DNA of 11,803 bases. Origin: JAJYIV01 sp964499955 (GTDB lineage Bacteria > Patescibacteriota > Patescibacteriia > UBA9934 > GWF2-40-263). A model generated the notes under the pieces. The model did not search any database. It was not told where the DNA came from and saw only the letters and a program-made list of their open reading frames with translations. This document shows positions 1 through 7,757 of this stretch, piece by piece. Within the stretch, counting starts at the first letter, position 1. Each line of letters starts with the position of its first letter. Both the position numbers and the translations under genes were made by a program. The DNA is taken from the NCBI GenBank assembly GCA_964499955.1, contig CAZCMI010000026.1, positions 1 to 11,803 of the forward strand, read 5' to 3'.

Positions 1-1035
1 CGGGTACGCGCCGGCGTCGAACGTCCCGCCCGTCTGGGTAAAACCCCCTTGGATCAGAACCCGCTGCCCACTGCCCGCCGGAGCAAAGGTCCCGGCGTTG
101 AGGACGAGGGAACTTTCGATTTCCACCCAGCTGCCTTCCGCGCCTTCGAACGCCACCGTGGCGTTGGGGTTGTCGAACAGCAGGCCGGGCGCGCCCGTCG
201 TGTTTGCAACCGTCCCGTCCCCGACCAACGTCACGGCGATCGGGTCTTCGCCTGTCACGGCCACCATGTACGGTGTTGCGCTCGCCTGGCCGTCGAACGC
301 CCCCTCCACCACGAACGTCCGGTCTTCGGCGTCCGTATCCGTTCCCAGGTCCAACAGCCCGTTGCTGACGGAACCGTCCACCAAGGCCAGGTTATGGGTG
401 ATGCTCACGGTATCTTCGCTGAACGCCCAGTTGCCGCTGCTCGTGTTGTTCACCACGAGATCGTAAAACGCCAGCGTGCCGTTGCTGTTGTACGTCCGGG
501 CGCCCGCGCCGCCCAGGAGCGCCGACCCGCCGTTGTGGGCGAAGGTCGCGTCGCCGGAATGGGTGAAGGCGCCATGGAACGCCGTCGTGCCGCTGCTCGC
601 GGTAAACGCCCCGCCGGACAGGGTGAACGTCCCGGAAAAGACCACGGCGTCCGCGCCCCCGTGAAAAGCGCCGTCGGCCTGCGAAAACGCGGAGGACACG
701 GTGAGGGGACGCGCGGCGGTGATGGTCCCCTCGTAGCCGGCCTGGATGGTGATCCCGCCCACGGTGCCGCCCCAGGCGGCGTCGATGGTAACGCTCTTCG
801 TATTGGTACCGTTGAAGATGGCGGTGTCAGCCGGACCCGGCACGACGCCGGTGGACCAGTTGTCGGCGCACGACCACTTGTTGCCGTCGCCTTCCTCGCC
901 GCCGCAGGTTTCGTCCGTTCCGCCGCCGGTCCACGTGTAGACGGCGCCGTGCGCGATCCTCGGCAATGACAAAACAGCCAGCAAAAGAATGCTCCAGAAC
1001 GCCGCACGGACCTGAACCCTCCACGGCTGCGCCAT
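1..1035 (-). CDS. Secreted beta-rich repeat protein, C-terminus beyond window (partial)
   Basis: ATG at 1035 opens a frame of 345 codons that runs off the left edge with no stop. It begins with a clear signal peptide: Arg residues at 6 and 10, a hydrophobic core at about 12-25, and an A-H-G/A cleavage site near residue 30. The mature part opens with VYTWTGGGTDE, followed by the segment NWSTGVVPGPADTAIFNG at about 59-76, an N-terminal pattern I associate with exported beta-helix or cell-surface proteins. The rest is rich in Gly, Thr, Ser, Ala and Val, with short strand-turn units. A motif of the type xGxFTxSGGxF recurs near residues 133, 153 and 328. The only two cysteines (44 and 56) could form one disulfide. 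No catalytic motif is visible. It is likely an adhesin, surface layer or other extracellular structural protein, but this is inferred from composition only. It has its own promoter at 1046-1054 and is separated from the upstream gene by a terminator. Confidence 0.85.
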   Translation of the reverse strand, partial: MAQPWRVQVRAAFWSILLLAVLSLPRIAHGAVYTWTGGGTDETCGGEEGDGNKWSCADNWSTGVVPGPADTAIFNGTNTKSVTIDAAWGGTVGGITIQAGYEGTITAARPLTVSSAFSQADGAFHGGADAVVFSGTFTLSGGAFTASSGTTAFHGAFTHSGDATFAHNGGSALLGGAGARTYNSNGTLAFYDLVVNNTSSGNWAFSEDTVSITHNLALVDGSVSNGLLDLGTDTDAEDRTFVVEGAFDGQASATPYMVAVTGEDPIAVTLVGDGTVANTTGAPGLLFDNPNATVAFEGAEGSWVEIESSLVLNAGTFAPAGSGQRVLIQGGFTQTGGTFDAGAYP

Positions 1036-1045
1036 ATGTGCGCGC

Positions 1046-1054
1046 AGTATACCA
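1046..1054 (-). promoter_or_regulatory. Extended -10 promoter of the secreted protein gene
   Basis: Read on the minus strand, TGGTATACT ends 10 nt before the ATG at 1035. TATACT is a near-consensus sigma70 -10 box and the preceding TGG makes it an extended -10, which can work with a weak -35. No good -35 is present: the expected place lies in the stem and T-tract of the terminator at 1065-1094. Transcription should start near 1039, so the mRNA would be almost leaderless. This is predicted from sequence only. Confidence 0.6.
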
Positions 1055-1064
1055 AATGTCCCAC

Positions 1065-1094
1065 AAAAAATCCGCCCCGTTTAGGGCGGATTTT
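1065..1094 (-). terminator. Intrinsic terminator after the RlmI-type gene
   Basis: A perfect 11-bp inverted repeat, AAAATCCGCCC and GGGCGGATTTT, has a 6-nt loop at 1078-1083. On the minus strand it begins 7 nt after the TAA of the methyltransferase gene and ends in a run of six T. The matching A-run on the other side would let it work on the plus strand too, although no plus-strand gene is present. It isolates the housekeeping gene from the secreted protein gene. Confidence 0.9.
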
Positions 1095-1101
1095 GGCGGC
1101 G

Positions 1102-2283
1102 TTACGACCGGCGCACCCGGCAGACGAAGGACTGGAGATACGCCCCTTCCGGGAAGTACACGGACACGGGATGGTCCGGGCTTTGGCGCACCACGCGCAG
1201 GACCTGCAGGTCCACGCCCGCCTGCACCGACGCGCGGCGCAGGATGAACGCCAAATCCTCTTCCTTCAGGAAATGCGAGCAGCTGGACGTGACGAACAGT
1301 CCGCCGTTCTTCACCAGCTTCATGGCGGCGCGGTTGAGGAAGTGGTAGGCCTTCTTCCCTTCCTCCGCGTCCTTGGCGGACTTGATGAGGGCGGGCGGGT
1401 CCATCAGCACCACGTCCCAGGCGTCGGCCGCGTGCGCGCCGAGCCACTGGAACACGTCGCTTTTTTCCGTCGTGAACCGGTCGGCCGGGACGTCGTTCGC
1501 CTTGGCCGTTTCCGCGGCCAGCGCCAGGGCGTCCGCCGAACCGTCCACGTTGTGCACGCGCGCGGCGCCGGCCTTCAGCGCGGCGATCCCCGCGGCGCCC
1601 GCGTGGGAGAACAGGTTGAGCACCTCCTTGTCCTTCGCGAGCGGGGCGACGAAGGAACGCAGGTCCTTCTGGTCCAGGAACGCGCCCGTCTTCTGCCCGT
1701 TCATGACGTCGGCCAACCCCGTGCGGCCGTGCTCCGAAAAGGACACGAGGCCCGGGTCCTGCCCGAAGCGGACGGCGGACACCGGTTCCAGGTTCTCTTC
1801 CCGGCGGGACGGAACGTCGCTGCGCTCCACGATGGCGCGCGGCTGGAAGACCTCCTGCAGGACGGCCACGACGTCCTCGCGCAAACGGTCGAGGCCGGCC
1901 GTGGCGATTTGGAACACGATGACGTCGTTGTAGCGGTCCACGACCAGGCCGGGAACGCCGTCGGCCTCGCCGAAGACGCAGCGGTAGCCGGTGGTGTCCG
2001 TGCCGGGGCCGTAGCCGAGCAGCGCGCGCGACGCCTGCGCCTCGGCGATTTTCGCCTTGAGCCACACGCGGTCGATCACCGCGTCGCCGAAGGCGAACAC
2101 GCGCATGGCAATGGACGACGAGCGCGAATACGTGCCGGTGCCGAGGATCTTCCCGTGCTTGTCCGCCACGCGCACCAACGCGCCGTGTTCGGCCTTGTTT
2201 TCCAGCGCCCCGGAGAAAATCCACGGGTGGCGGAATCCCACGGCGGCTTCCTTCCCTTCCTTCAGCTTCAGGATCGGATACAT
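1102..2283 (-). CDS. rlmI: Class I SAM-dependent rRNA methyltransferase, RlmI family
   Basis: This 393-residue protein matches the RlmI/COG1092 family in length (E. coli RlmI has 396) and layout. RlmI methylates a cytosine (m5C1962) of 23S rRNA using S-adenosylmethionine. The N-terminal 75 residues look like the PUA RNA-binding domain, with FRHPWIFSGAL at 17-27. Then come GEADGVPGLVVDRY (105-118) and the family signature NGQKTGAFLDQKD (195-207). The Rossmann SAM-binding motif is NLFSHAGAAGIAA (223-235), the catalytic DPPAL is at 295-299, and a conserved SSCSHF is at 333-338. The ATG at 2283 is chosen because it gives the family N-terminus. An upstream in-frame TTG at 2346 falls in the predicted -35 box. 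Stop is TAA, followed by a strong terminator. Exact target base is inferred, since relatives in this family can differ in specificity. Confidence 0.9.
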   Translation of the reverse strand: MYPILKLKEGKEAAVGFRHPWIFSGALENKAEHGALVRVADKHGKILGTGTYSRSSSIAMRVFAFGDAVIDRVWLKAKIAEAQASRALLGYGPGTDTTGYRCVFGEADGVPGLVVDRYNDVIVFQIATAGLDRLREDVVAVLQEVFQPRAIVERSDVPSRREENLEPVSAVRFGQDPGLVSFSEHGRTGLADVMNGQKTGAFLDQKDLRSFVAPLAKDKEVLNLFSHAGAAGIAALKAGAARVHNVDGSADALALAAETAKANDVPADRFTTEKSDVFQWLGAHAADAWDVVLMDPPALIKSAKDAEEGKKAYHFLNRAAMKLVKNGGLFVTSSCSHFLKEEDLAFILRRASVQAGVDLQVLRVVRQSPDHPVSVYFPEGAYLQSFVCRVRRS

Positions 2284-2317
2284 ATGCGTAAGTGAAAGAT
2301 ACGTTGATAAGGAGACG

Positions 2318-2346
2318 AGTATGCCCGAAACACCGGCATTTGGCAA
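2318..2346 (-). promoter_or_regulatory. Sigma70-like promoter for the RlmI-type gene
   Basis: On the minus strand TTGCCA (2346-2341, five of six matches to TTGACA) is separated by exactly 17 nt from CATACT (2323-2318, four of six matches to TATAAT). Transcription would start near 2311, giving a leader of about 28 nt before the ATG at 2283. The box lies in the 79-nt gap after pyrG, where I see no clear terminator, so read-through from pyrG is also possible. Confidence 0.5.
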
Positions 2347-2362
2347 GGGTCAGCGGGCCACG

Positions 2363-3970
2363 CTATTTCGCCGCCGCCCGCACGAACGCGAGGAACAGCG
2401 GGTGCGGCTTGAGCGGCGAGGATTGGAATTCGGGGTGGAATTGCACGCCGACGAAGAACGGGTGGTCCGGCACTTCGATGATTTCCACCAGAGCACCGTC
2501 AGGTGACGTACCGGCGACCACCAACCCAGCGGCCGTCAGCTGCTCACGATAGGCGTTGTTGAACTCGTAGCGGTGGCGGTGGCGCTCGCTGATCTTCGCC
2601 GCGCCGTACGCCGCGCGGCTCGCCGTGCCCGCCGCCAGCACGCAGTCCCAGCTGCCCAGGCGCATGGTCGCGCCGTACTCGCGCTTCAGCAGCTTCTTTT
2701 CCTGCTCCGGCATGATAGCCACCACCGGATGCGGCGTGTCCTGGTTGATTTCCGTGGTGTGCGCGCCGTCGAGCCCGCAGACGTGGCGGGCGAATTCCAC
2801 GGCGGCCAACTGCATGCCGTAGCACAGGCCGAAATACGGAATGCCGTTCTCGCGCGCATAGCGGATGGCGGCGATAGTCCCTTCGATGCCGCGCGAACCG
2901 AAGCCGCCCGGCACCACGATGCCGTCGAAGCCCGCCAGCACCTCCGCCGCCCCGCGCTCCTCGATGTCGGCCGAATCGATCCAGGACAGAACGGGCTTGC
3001 GGCCGTGCGCCCACGCCGCGTGCTTCACCGCCTCAATGACGGAAATGTACACGTCGGACAGCTGGAAATCCCCGACGGCAAAATACTTCCCCACCATGGC
3101 GATTTTCACTTCTTGTTGCGCCGAGGCGATGGCGTCGTTGAGGGCGCGCCAGGGCGTGAGGTCGGGGCGCTTCGGCTTCATCCCAAGCTTGGCGAGCAGC
3201 CGCGCGGCGAATTCCTGTTCTTCCAAAATGAGCGGCACCTCGTAAATGCTGCCGCAGTCGGGATTGCTGACGACGTCTTCCTTCGCCACGTTGCAGAACA
3301 GGGCGATGCGTTCCTTGCGCCGGTCGTCCATGACGCGCGAGGCGCGGCCCACCACGAAATCGGGCTGGATGCCCATGGCGTTCAGCATGCGGACGCTCTG
3401 CTGCACAGGCTTGGTCTTCATCTCGCCCAGGGCGCCGGGAATGGGCAGGTACGCTACGTGCACGTGCGCGACGCGGCCCGGCTCGCGCATCTCCAAAATG
3501 CGCGCCGCCTCGAAGAAAATGCCGTTCTGGTACTCGCCCACCGTGCCGCCCAATTCGATGATGCAGACGTCGGCGTCCTTCCCCGCCTCCTTGAAGCGGC
3601 GGATGATCTCGTCCGTCAGGTGCGGGATGGCCTCGACGTCCTCGCCCTCGTATGCGAAGGCGCGTTCTTTCCGCAGCACCTCGGCGTACACTTGGCCGGT
3701 GGTGAGATAGTTGGCGCGGCGGAGCGGCCGACCGACGAACCGTTCGTAATTGCCCAGATCCTGGTCGCATTCCAGGCCGTCTTCCGTGACGAACACTTCG
3801 CCGTGCTCCGCCGGGCGGATGGTCCCGGCGTCCTGGTTCAGGTACATGTCCACTTTCATCGGCGCGACGCGGTAACCGCGGGCTTCGAGCAGGGCGCCGA
3901 GCGAGGCGCTGGTGATGCCTTTGCCGAGGCCGGAAATAACGCCGCCGGAAACGAACACGTACGTGGGCAT
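2363..3970 (-). CDS. pyrG: CTP synthase (glutamine-hydrolysing)
   Basis: This cytosolic enzyme makes CTP from UTP, ATP and glutamine, the last step of pyrimidine nucleotide synthesis. The 535 residues compare well with about 545 in E. coli. The N-terminal amidoligase domain (1 to about 265) has the ATP-binding SGGVISGLGKG loop (8-18), the HGEVFVTEDG segment (56-65), and the Mg ligands equivalent to E. coli D72 and E140 at D71 and E139 (in ELGGTVGE). The class I glutaminase domain (about 288-535) has the oxyanion region PGGFGSRG (354-361), the nucleophile Cys383 in GLCYGMQ, and the His512/Glu514 pair in FHPEF. All catalytic residues are present. ATG 3970 gives the standard N-terminus; the frame is open 62 codons further upstream, but that stretch overlaps the permease gene and resembles no CTP synthase sequence. 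The 50-nt leader is pyrimidine-rich with no Shine-Dalgarno motif. Stop is TAG. Confidence 0.97.
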   Translation of the reverse strand: MPTYVFVSGGVISGLGKGITSASLGALLEARGYRVAPMKVDMYLNQDAGTIRPAEHGEVFVTEDGLECDQDLGNYERFVGRPLRRANYLTTGQVYAEVLRKERAFAYEGEDVEAIPHLTDEIIRRFKEAGKDADVCIIELGGTVGEYQNGIFFEAARILEMREPGRVAHVHVAYLPIPGALGEMKTKPVQQSVRMLNAMGIQPDFVVGRASRVMDDRRKERIALFCNVAKEDVVSNPDCGSIYEVPLILEEQEFAARLLAKLGMKPKRPDLTPWRALNDAIASAQQEVKIAMVGKYFAVGDFQLSDVYISVIEAVKHAAWAHGRKPVLSWIDSADIEERGAAEVLAGFDGIVVPGGFGSRGIEGTIAAIRYARENGIPYFGLCYGMQLAAVEFARHVCGLDGAHTTEINQDTPHPVVAIMPEQEKKLLKREYGATMRLGSWDCVLAAGTASRAAYGAAKISERHRHRYEFNNAYREQLTAAGLVVAGTSPDGALVEIIEVPDHPFFVGVQFHPEFQSSPLKPHPLFLAFVRAAAK

Positions 3971-4007
3971 AGGAGGAACGGGGTGCGAAAGGGAAGAAAA
4001 AAGAGGA

Positions 4008-4028
4008 GGGAATACGTATATTATTCCC
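4008..4028 (-). promoter_or_regulatory. Inverted repeat and possible -10 region upstream of pyrG
   Basis: GGGAATA and TATTCCC form a 7-bp inverted repeat with a 7-nt spacer, spanning the stop codon of the permease gene. It contains the palindrome ATACGTAT (4012-4019). On the minus strand TAATAT (4023-4018) could serve as a -10 box, but no acceptable -35 lies 16-18 nt upstream. It could be a promoter or operator for pyrG, or a chance repeat in the only A/T-rich stretch between the two genes. The stem lacks a T-run directly after it, so I do not call it a terminator. Confidence 0.25.
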
Positions 4029-5247
4029 GACGCAGCGCTTCGATCGGGTCCAGGCGCGCGGCGCGGCGGGCGGGATAGTAGCCGAAGGCCACGCCCACGG
4101 CGGTAGACACCGCCACGCCCAGCACGGCTGCTTCGGGCAGGACGACCGCCTGCCACCCGTCCACGAACTGGGCAATGATCGCGGCGGACCCGTAGGCCAT
4201 GCCCGCGCCCAACAGCACCCCCACCAGGCCGCCCGCCATGGTCAGGATGATGGCTTCGAGCAGGAACTGGTTCAGGATGTCGCGCTGGCCCGCGCCCACG
4301 GCCTTCCGCAGGCCGATTTCCTTGGTGCGCTCCGTCACCGACACCAGCATGATGTTCATGATGCCGATGCCGCCCACCACCAGCGACACGGCCACCACCG
4401 CCCCGAGGAACGCCGTCAGAATGGAAATGACGGACTGGATCTGGCCGATGAGATTTTCCTGCGTTTGGATGGAAAAGTCGTCATCTTCGTCGAAGCGCAG
4501 ATCGTGCGTGTCGCGCAAGGTGACGCGCACGTCGTGCACCAGCTGCTCCACGTTCTCGGCGGCGTCGGCACGGATCACGATTTCCGAGAAATGGGTGTCG
4601 CCGGTGATCCGCTGCGCCGTGGACCAGGGAATGACCACGAGTTGGTCCATGTTGAAGCCGAGCACGCTTCCCTTTTCCGCGAACACGGCCACCACGCGGA
4701 ACGGCCGGTTCTGGATGCGGATGTTGCGGCCCACCGCCTGCCCGTCGCCGAAGAGTTCGTCGGCGACTTCGTGGCCGATCACCGCCACCTGGGCGTTCTG
4801 CCGCACGTCCACGTCGTCGAACAGGCTGCCTTCCCGGATGCCGACGTCGTAGATTTCCGCGTACAGCTCCGCGTCCCCGCCGACGATCATCGGCCGGTAC
4901 CGGTCGCCTTCGTGTTCGATGACGAACGGCACCATCACCTGGGGCGAGGCGGAACGGAGGTTGGGGACGTTGCTGCGCCGCTCCAGCGCCTCCAGGTCGC
5001 GCGGCGTCAGCGCGCGGGAATACAGCACGTCCACGCTGAATCCGCCGGTGCCCGGCTGCACCACCACGGTTTCGGCGCCCAGTCCGCTGATCTGGCCCAG
5101 GATGAGCGACTGCGCGCTGTGGCCCAGCGACATGACGACGATGATGGCCGCCACGCCGATGACGATGCCCAGCACGGTGAGCGCCGAGCGGGACCGCACG
5201 CGCACGAGCGATTCGCCGGCGGAATGGAAGAGGTCGCGGATGTCCAT
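4021..5247 (-). CDS. ABC transporter permease, MacB/FtsX type
   Basis: The 408-residue membrane subunit has the MacB-type layout. TM1 lies at about 22-42 (within SALTVLGIVIGVAAIIVVMS), a large extracytoplasmic domain at about 45-270, and three further membrane segments at about 275-303, 331-356 and 372-392. The coupling-helix motif VTERTKEIGLRKAVGA (304-319) and the ending YYPARRAARLDPIEALR are family hallmarks. Such permeases do not carry substrate through a channel; they transmit ATPase motion to a periplasmic or extracellular domain (mechanotransmission). The ATPase is a separate gene 1 nt upstream, unlike E. coli MacB, where both are fused. The substrate is unknown: peptides, macrolide-like compounds and lipoproteins are all handled by relatives. 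Stop TAA lies 50 nt before pyrG. Confidence 0.93.
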   Translation of the reverse strand: MDIRDLFHSAGESLVRVRSRSALTVLGIVIGVAAIIVVMSLGHSAQSLILGQISGLGAETVVVQPGTGGFSVDVLYSRALTPRDLEALERRSNVPNLRSASPQVMVPFVIEHEGDRYRPMIVGGDAELYAEIYDVGIREGSLFDDVDVRQNAQVAVIGHEVADELFGDGQAVGRNIRIQNRPFRVVAVFAEKGSVLGFNMDQLVVIPWSTAQRITGDTHFSEIVIRADAAENVEQLVHDVRVTLRDTHDLRFDEDDDFSIQTQENLIGQIQSVISILTAFLGAVVAVSLVVGGIGIMNIMLVSVTERTKEIGLRKAVGAGQRDILNQFLLEAIILTMAGGLVGVLLGAGMAYGSAAIIAQFVDGWQAVVLPEAAVLGVAVSTAVGVAFGYYPARRAARLDPIEALRRE

Positions 5248-5248
5248 A

Positions 5249-5968
5249 TTATTTCGCGTACCCGGAAGAACGGCGCGCGTGGTTGCCGCCGTTGTCCACC
5301 ACCACGCCGTCGCGCAGGCGCACGATGCGCTCGGCGAAGGCGGCCGCTTCCAATTCGTGCGTCACCATGATGATGGTGTGCCCGTCCTCGTGCAGGCGGC
5401 GGAAAATCTGCAGGACGTCCTCGCCGGACTTCGTATCGAGGTTGCCGGTGGGTTCGTCGGCGAAGAGTACGGCCGGGCGGTTCACCAGCGCGCGGGCGAT
5501 GGCCACGCGCTGCTTTTCGCCGCCGGAGAGCTGGTTGGACCGGTGCCGCAGGCGATGCGAAAGTCCCACGCCGTCGAGCGCCCGTTCCGCCCGTTTCTCA
5601 CGCTCCGCGCGCGGCAACCCCGCGTACACCATCGGCAGGATGACGTTTTCCAGCACGGTGGAATTCGGCAGCAGGTTGAACGACTGGAAGACGAAGCCGA
5701 CCTCGGTGCGGCGCATGCGCGCCAAGGCCTCGTCGTCGAGCATGGACACGTCCTTCCCCCGGAAGAGGTATTGCCCGCCGGACAGGTGGTCCAAAAAACC
5801 CATCATGTGCATCACGGTGGACTTGCCGGAACCCGACGGACCCATGATGGCGATGAACTCGCCTTCCTGCACGGTCATGGTGACGCCGCGCAGGACGGTC
5901 GTGACCACGTCGCCCGTGCGGTATTCCTTGGTCACCCCCTTCAGTTCGATGATGGGTTTGGGGGGCAT
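5249..5968 (-). CDS. ABC transporter ATPase, MacB/LolD type
   Basis: This 239-residue cytoplasmic nucleotide-binding subunit has all motifs intact: Walker A GPSGSGKST (43-51), Q-loop Gln95 in FVFQSFNLLPN, signature LSGGEKQRVAIARAL (147-161), Walker B VLFADEP (167-173), D-loop GNLD (175-178) and H-loop His204 in VTHE. The LSGGEKQRVAIARAL and DEPTGNLD forms place it in the MacB/LolD/FtsE group that partners FtsX-type permeases. It sits 6 nt after the adaptor gene and 1 nt before the permease gene (the stop and next start read TAA-T-ATG), which implies coupled translation and equimolar assembly. Its C-terminal tail after about residue 222 (DNGGNHARRSSGYAK) is basic and variable. Confidence 0.96.
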   Translation of the reverse strand: MPPKPIIELKGVTKEYRTGDVVTTVLRGVTMTVQEGEFIAIMGPSGSGKSTVMHMMGFLDHLSGGQYLFRGKDVSMLDDEALARMRRTEVGFVFQSFNLLPNSTVLENVILPMVYAGLPRAEREKRAERALDGVGLSHRLRHRSNQLSGGEKQRVAIARALVNRPAVLFADEPTGNLDTKSGEDVLQIFRRLHEDGHTIIMVTHELEAAAFAERIVRLRDGVVVDNGGNHARRSSGYAK

Positions 5969-5974
5969 AGGCGC

Positions 5975-7744
5975 CTACAACGTGCGGACGGTGATGACGA
6001 TTTCTTCCCCTTCGGACAGGCCGTCGAGCACGTGGACGCGCCCGAGGCCGCGCAGGCCGGTTTCCACGAAGCGTTCTTCGAACGTGGTGTCGCCCGTTTT
6101 CACGCGCACGTACGTGGCGCCGTCTTGGATGAGAACAGCGCGCTGCGGCACCGTGAGGACGTCTTCCAGGCGCGCGGAGGTGATGGTGACGTCGGCGGAA
6201 AGGCCGGGCCGCAATTCATACCGCCCGTCTTCCACGGGATCCAGCAGGACGGTGGCCTTGTAGTACACGACGCCGTCGATGGGATTGGGGGCCGGTTCGA
6301 TGAACGCAACGGTGGCCGGGAAGCGCACCAGGTCGCCGAAGGCGTCGAAGGTGACTTCCGCCGGATTTCCCACGGACACCTTGGCGATGTCCGCTTCCGG
6401 CAGGGACGTGGCGACGTCGAAGCGGCCGTCCACGGCCTGGATGGTGAGCACGGGCGAGCCGGTGGCGACGGCTTCTCCCGGGCGCACGTCCACGGCGGTC
6501 ACCGTGCCGGCGATGGGCGCGCGCAATTCCACCTTGGCCAAACGAAGTTCCGAGGCGGCCAGGGCCGCGCGGGCTTGGTCCACCTGGGCGGACAACACGG
6601 CGACGTCTACGGAACGGGGGCGGGCCTCGGCTTCGGCCAGCTGCGCGGACGCGCGCGCCCGCTCCCCTTGGCGAACCACGAGATTGGCCTCCGCGGCGCG
6701 ATGGGCCGTTTCGGCCCGGTCGAGCTCGGCGCGGGCGGCGTCTTCCGCGCGGGCGGCGGCCAACGGCGCGGAAACGAGAGCCTGCTGGGCGGTAAGCAGG
6801 CCGCTCTGGGCCGTCTGCACGCCCTGGCGCGTGGCATGCAGGGCCGCTTTCACGGCGTTCAGTTCGGCGGCGGTAAATTCATTGGTGTCCACGGCCGTGG
6901 CGTCCAACACGCGGTTCACGTGCAGCAACAAGAGTGCGGCGTCGGCCAGGGCCTTCTCCGCGGCGGGCAAGGCGGCCCGCACCGCGGCGTCGTCGGCGGC
7001 GGGCGTGAGGGCGAAGACGGATTCCTCCGCCGCGCGCAGGGCGTTCTTGGCCGTGGCGTAGGCGGCGCGGGCATCAATCAACGCACTCATGTCGGCGGCC
7101 GAAAGCACGTTGCGGTACGCCGCATTGCCGAAGGGGTTGTCGATGCCCAGCACGCCGTCCGAATCGGCCACGCCCTTGCGCACGGCGATCAACCCGGACG
7201 TCATGGCGTACACGGCGCCCTGGCGGGCTTCCTCCAAGGCCTGGACGTTGTTCTCGCGCGCCCGGTCCACGGCGCGGCGCGCATTTTCCACGTCCGTGCG
7301 CGCGCCCTCAAGCGCCGCTTCGGCGGCCCGTTCGCCTGCCTCAGCCACCTGCACGGCGGCGCGCACGGCGGCGACGGCTTCGTCCGTAGATCCGGCCAAG
7401 CGCGCGTCCAACGCCGCCTGGGCGGCCTGCAACGCGCGGCGCTGCTGTTCCACGTCCGCATACTGGTCCGCGGCGCGCAGCGTGCCGAGCATCTGCCCGG
7501 GCGCCACGCTATCCCCAACGGAAACGAGCACGGCTTCCACCGTACCGGACGCCTCAAACGACACGCGCGCCGTACGCGTGGATTCCAACAGACCCGTCGT
7601 TTCCACGGTTTGCACGAAGGTACCCCGCTGCACGGGTTCCGTTACCAATTCAACGTCCGGCCCCCGGCGCGCGGCCCAAACCGCCCCGCCCACCACCAAC
7701 AGGACGACGACGGCCCACGTGGATTTTCGCTTCAGGAAATTCAT
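5975..7744 (-). CDS. MacA/HlyD-family adaptor with enlarged helical domain
   Basis: This is the membrane-fusion (adaptor) partner of the ABC pair encoded just downstream. A short cytoplasmic N-terminus precedes one membrane anchor (about 9-24, STWAVVVLLVVGGAVWAA). The lipoyl-like domain is split: first half at about 60-92 (ASGTVEAVLVSVGDSVAPGQ) and second half at about 405-436 (APIAGTVTAVDVRPGEAVA). Between them is an Ala-rich helical region of about 310 residues, far longer than the hairpin of E. coli MacA (whole protein 371 residues; here 589). A beta-barrel (about 440-520) and a membrane-proximal domain (about 525-589) follow. The middle of the helical region (about 175-330) is not plain coiled coil and looks like an added helical domain. 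ATG 7744 starts just before the basic/hydrophobic anchor. ATG 7753, three codons upstream, is an alternative; neither has a clear ribosome binding site. Stop is TAG. No outer-membrane TolC gene is nearby. Confidence 0.92.
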   Translation of the reverse strand: MNFLKRKSTWAVVVLLVVGGAVWAARRGPDVELVTEPVQRGTFVQTVETTGLLESTRTARVSFEASGTVEAVLVSVGDSVAPGQMLGTLRAADQYADVEQQRRALQAAQAALDARLAGSTDEAVAAVRAAVQVAEAGERAAEAALEGARTDVENARRAVDRARENNVQALEEARQGAVYAMTSGLIAVRKGVADSDGVLGIDNPFGNAAYRNVLSAADMSALIDARAAYATAKNALRAAEESVFALTPAADDAAVRAALPAAEKALADAALLLLHVNRVLDATAVDTNEFTAAELNAVKAALHATRQGVQTAQSGLLTAQQALVSAPLAAARAEDAARAELDRAETAHRAAEANLVVRQGERARASAQLAEAEARPRSVDVAVLSAQVDQARAALAASELRLAKVELRAPIAGTVTAVDVRPGEAVATGSPVLTIQAVDGRFDVATSLPEADIAKVSVGNPAEVTFDAFGDLVRFPATVAFIEPAPNPIDGVVYYKATVLLDPVEDGRYELRPGLSADVTITSARLEDVLTVPQRAVLIQDGATYVRVKTGDTTFEERFVETGLRGLGRVHVLDGLSEGEEIVITVRTL

Positions 7745-7757
7745 ATCGCGCATCTTA

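Noticed and set aside
2284..2346. TTG start at 2346 for the RlmI-type gene
   Set aside because: The 21 added residues are not part of the PUA domain, and the TTG lies in the predicted -35 box TTGCCA. ATG 2283 gives a normal family length.
2284..2362. Terminator after pyrG
   Set aside because: Only 3-4 bp stems can be drawn and no T-run follows, so there is no support for intrinsic termination here.
3971..4156. N-terminal extension of CTP synthase to 4156
   Set aside because: The extra 62 residues are Arg/Gly/Pro-rich, mostly overlap the permease gene in another frame, and precede a perfect family N-terminus at ATG 3970.
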